From an uncultured Clostridia bacterium (GTDB taxonomy: Bacteria; Bacillota; Clostridia; TANB77; CAG-465), in assembly GCA_934162655.1 (NCBI GenBank), contig CAKPJL010000036.1, positions 1 through 6,727 on the forward strand: 6,727 nucleotides of DNA. The letters are read 5' to 3'. Within the stretch, counting starts at the first letter, position 1. Every line of letters starts with the position of its first letter. The notes beneath the pieces were generated by a model, which ran no database searches, was not told where the DNA came from, and worked only from the letters and a program-made list of their open reading frames with translations. Positions 6,086 through 6,727 of this stretch are shown here, in pieces. Position numbers and translations under genes: made by a program.

Positions 6086-6641
6086 TAACATTACCCCCTA
6101 TAACTTTTAATAATTCATTCCTTAATTTATTATATTCCATATGTATCTTCTCATCTGAGTACATTTTCCAAGAAACTTCATCATTATTTAATAAAAATTC
6201 TCTCATTTTAGTTGCTGAAATCATCAGTTGATCTCTATCAACAAGCACTTCTGTTATATTTTTTACAGTGTTCTTTGAAAAACACTTAAAAATATTTTTA
6301 TCTTTCCCATATATTATACATTCTGGCCTAGAATATAATTCTTTTGTGGCCTCTGCTATAACATGTTCTCCCCAAAGATATGTTAAATCATTTTCATTTG
6401 TTATATCATCTATTTTTCTTATTATTATTCTTCCATCATCTATCTCTTTTTTGTATATTTTCTCAATTAGCTTGATTCTATATTCTACATCATATGGATT
6501 TCTTATATCCTTTTTTGAGTTAGCAGATCCAACAAATATAAGTAGCTTATCACAAATACTTAGCCCTATTTGTATTAGTTTTTCATGGCCTATATGTATA
6601 TGTTGAAATCTACCAAGAAGTACCCCAGTCTTAAATACCAA
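6078..6641 (-). CDS. NadM-like nicotinamide-nucleotide adenylyltransferase / cytidylyltransferase-family protein
   Basis: A 187-residue nucleotidyltransferase of the HxGH superfamily. GVLLGRFQHIHIGHEKLI (6-23) carries the ATP-binding GRFQ and HIGH (16-19) motifs. GSANSKKDIRNPYDVEYRIKLI (38-59) closely follows the 'GSA..S....NP....R..mi' pattern of NadM-type NMN adenylyltransferases. YGKDKNIFKCF (111-121) resembles their 'G..KD.S.yyl..F' segment, and ISATKMREFL (141-150) is the C-terminal ISxTxxR phosphate-binding motif. It therefore probably makes NAD from NMN and ATP, although another nucleotide substrate is possible. There is no fused Nudix or kinase domain, unlike NadM-Nudix or NadR proteins. 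The start is TTG at 6641 with AGGTG 7 nt upstream; no ATG precedes the GRFQ motif in frame. It overlaps glyA by 8 nt and is the first gene of the apparent operon within the window. Confidence 0.75.
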   Translation of the reverse strand: MVFKTGVLLGRFQHIHIGHEKLIQIGLSICDKLLIFVGSANSKKDIRNPYDVEYRIKLIEKIYKKEIDDGRIIIRKIDDITNENDLTYLWGEHVIAEATKELYSRPECIIYGKDKNIFKCFSKNTVKNITEVLVDRDQLMISATKMREFLLNNDEVSWKMYSDEKIHMEYNKLRNELLKVIGGNVNE

Positions 6642-6727
6642 AATAATTCACCTACTTTTTTAAAATATTTTATAAAACTTATTTACAATTAAATATTTTT
6701 TTGTTATAATAATAGAAGTGATGTACC
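6642..6727. other. Intergenic region upstream of the operon, window edge
   Basis: This very AT-rich stretch contains the AGGTG ribosome binding site of the nucleotidyltransferase gene and a strong plus-strand promoter. For the minus-strand operon I find only weak candidates (for example TTGTAA with no good TATAAT at 16-18 nt), so its promoter is not called. Confidence 0.5.
6682..6710 (+). promoter_or_regulatory. Sigma-A promoter for a divergent gene beyond the right edge
   Basis: TTTACA (6682-6687), a 17-nt spacer and a perfect TATAAT (6705-6710) form the best promoter in the window. Transcription should begin around 6716-6718 and run rightwards out of the window. No complete gene follows here, so the product is unknown. 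The position suggests a divergently transcribed neighbour of the nucleotidyltransferase-glyA-pgi operon. Confidence 0.7.

Noticed and set aside
6086..6091. Start of glyA at the first ATG (6091)
   Set aside because: It is only 2 nt from the AGGGGGT site; the ATG at 6085 has 8 nt spacing and matches the usual GlyA N-terminus.
6268..6606. Plus-strand frame of about 112 codons opposite the NadM-like gene
   Set aside because: Its hydrophobic, Ile/Ser/Phe-rich composition is what antisense of a Lys/Glu/Ile-rich gene gives, and the minus-strand frame has all the nucleotidyltransferase motifs.

Overview
The window is low-GC DNA: most of it sits near 28-30% G+C, with A/T-ending codons and AGA for arginine. 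Genes are tightly packed, and most have strong GGAGG-like ribosome binding sites. Several start at TTG. TGG is read as Trp and TGA as stop, so the ordinary bacterial code applies. Together with a clostridial-looking prepilin-like protein, a zinc-dependent phospholipase C family protein and a paired iron-sulfur flavoprotein system, this points to a Firmicute, most likely an anaerobic gut-type Clostridium relative. The species cannot be named from the sequence.

Every gene I can support lies on the minus strand, so transcription runs from right to left. From the right edge: (1) a three-gene run of a NadM-like nucleotidyltransferase (6641-6078), serine hydroxymethyltransferase glyA (6085-4844, overlapping the first by 8 nt) and glucose-6-phosphate isomerase pgi (4819-3515, 24 nt after glyA). 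This is a core-metabolism operon covering NAD synthesis or salvage, one-carbon units and glycolysis. A well-formed plus-strand promoter (6682-6710) near the right edge points to a divergent transcription unit outside the window. (2) A single surface-type gene (3405-2239) encodes a prepilin-like N-terminus joined to a large extracellular domain. It ends in a strong minus-strand terminator (2150-2108). (3) A gene-poor gap (about 1727-2238) holds that terminator and a possible decayed coding fragment. (4) Two overlapping genes for flavodoxin-fold proteins (1726-1220 and 1236-634), the first with a 4Fe-4S cysteine motif. (5) A zinc-dependent phospholipase C family protein with its own promoter, running off the left edge (560-1).

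The most interesting point is the 3' end of the prepilin-like gene. The last 105 nt before the conserved GLRPVVAL tail (2305-2409) are about 47% G+C with eight CpG sites. They are dominated by NNC/NNT codons and contain the only CGN arginine codons of the gene. A C-terminal lectin-like domain with this signature is what the variable region of a diversity-generating retroelement (or a swapped cassette) would look like. No reverse transcriptase or template repeat is visible here, so this is a hypothesis. I see no tRNA, rRNA, CRISPR array, insertion sequence or phage gene.
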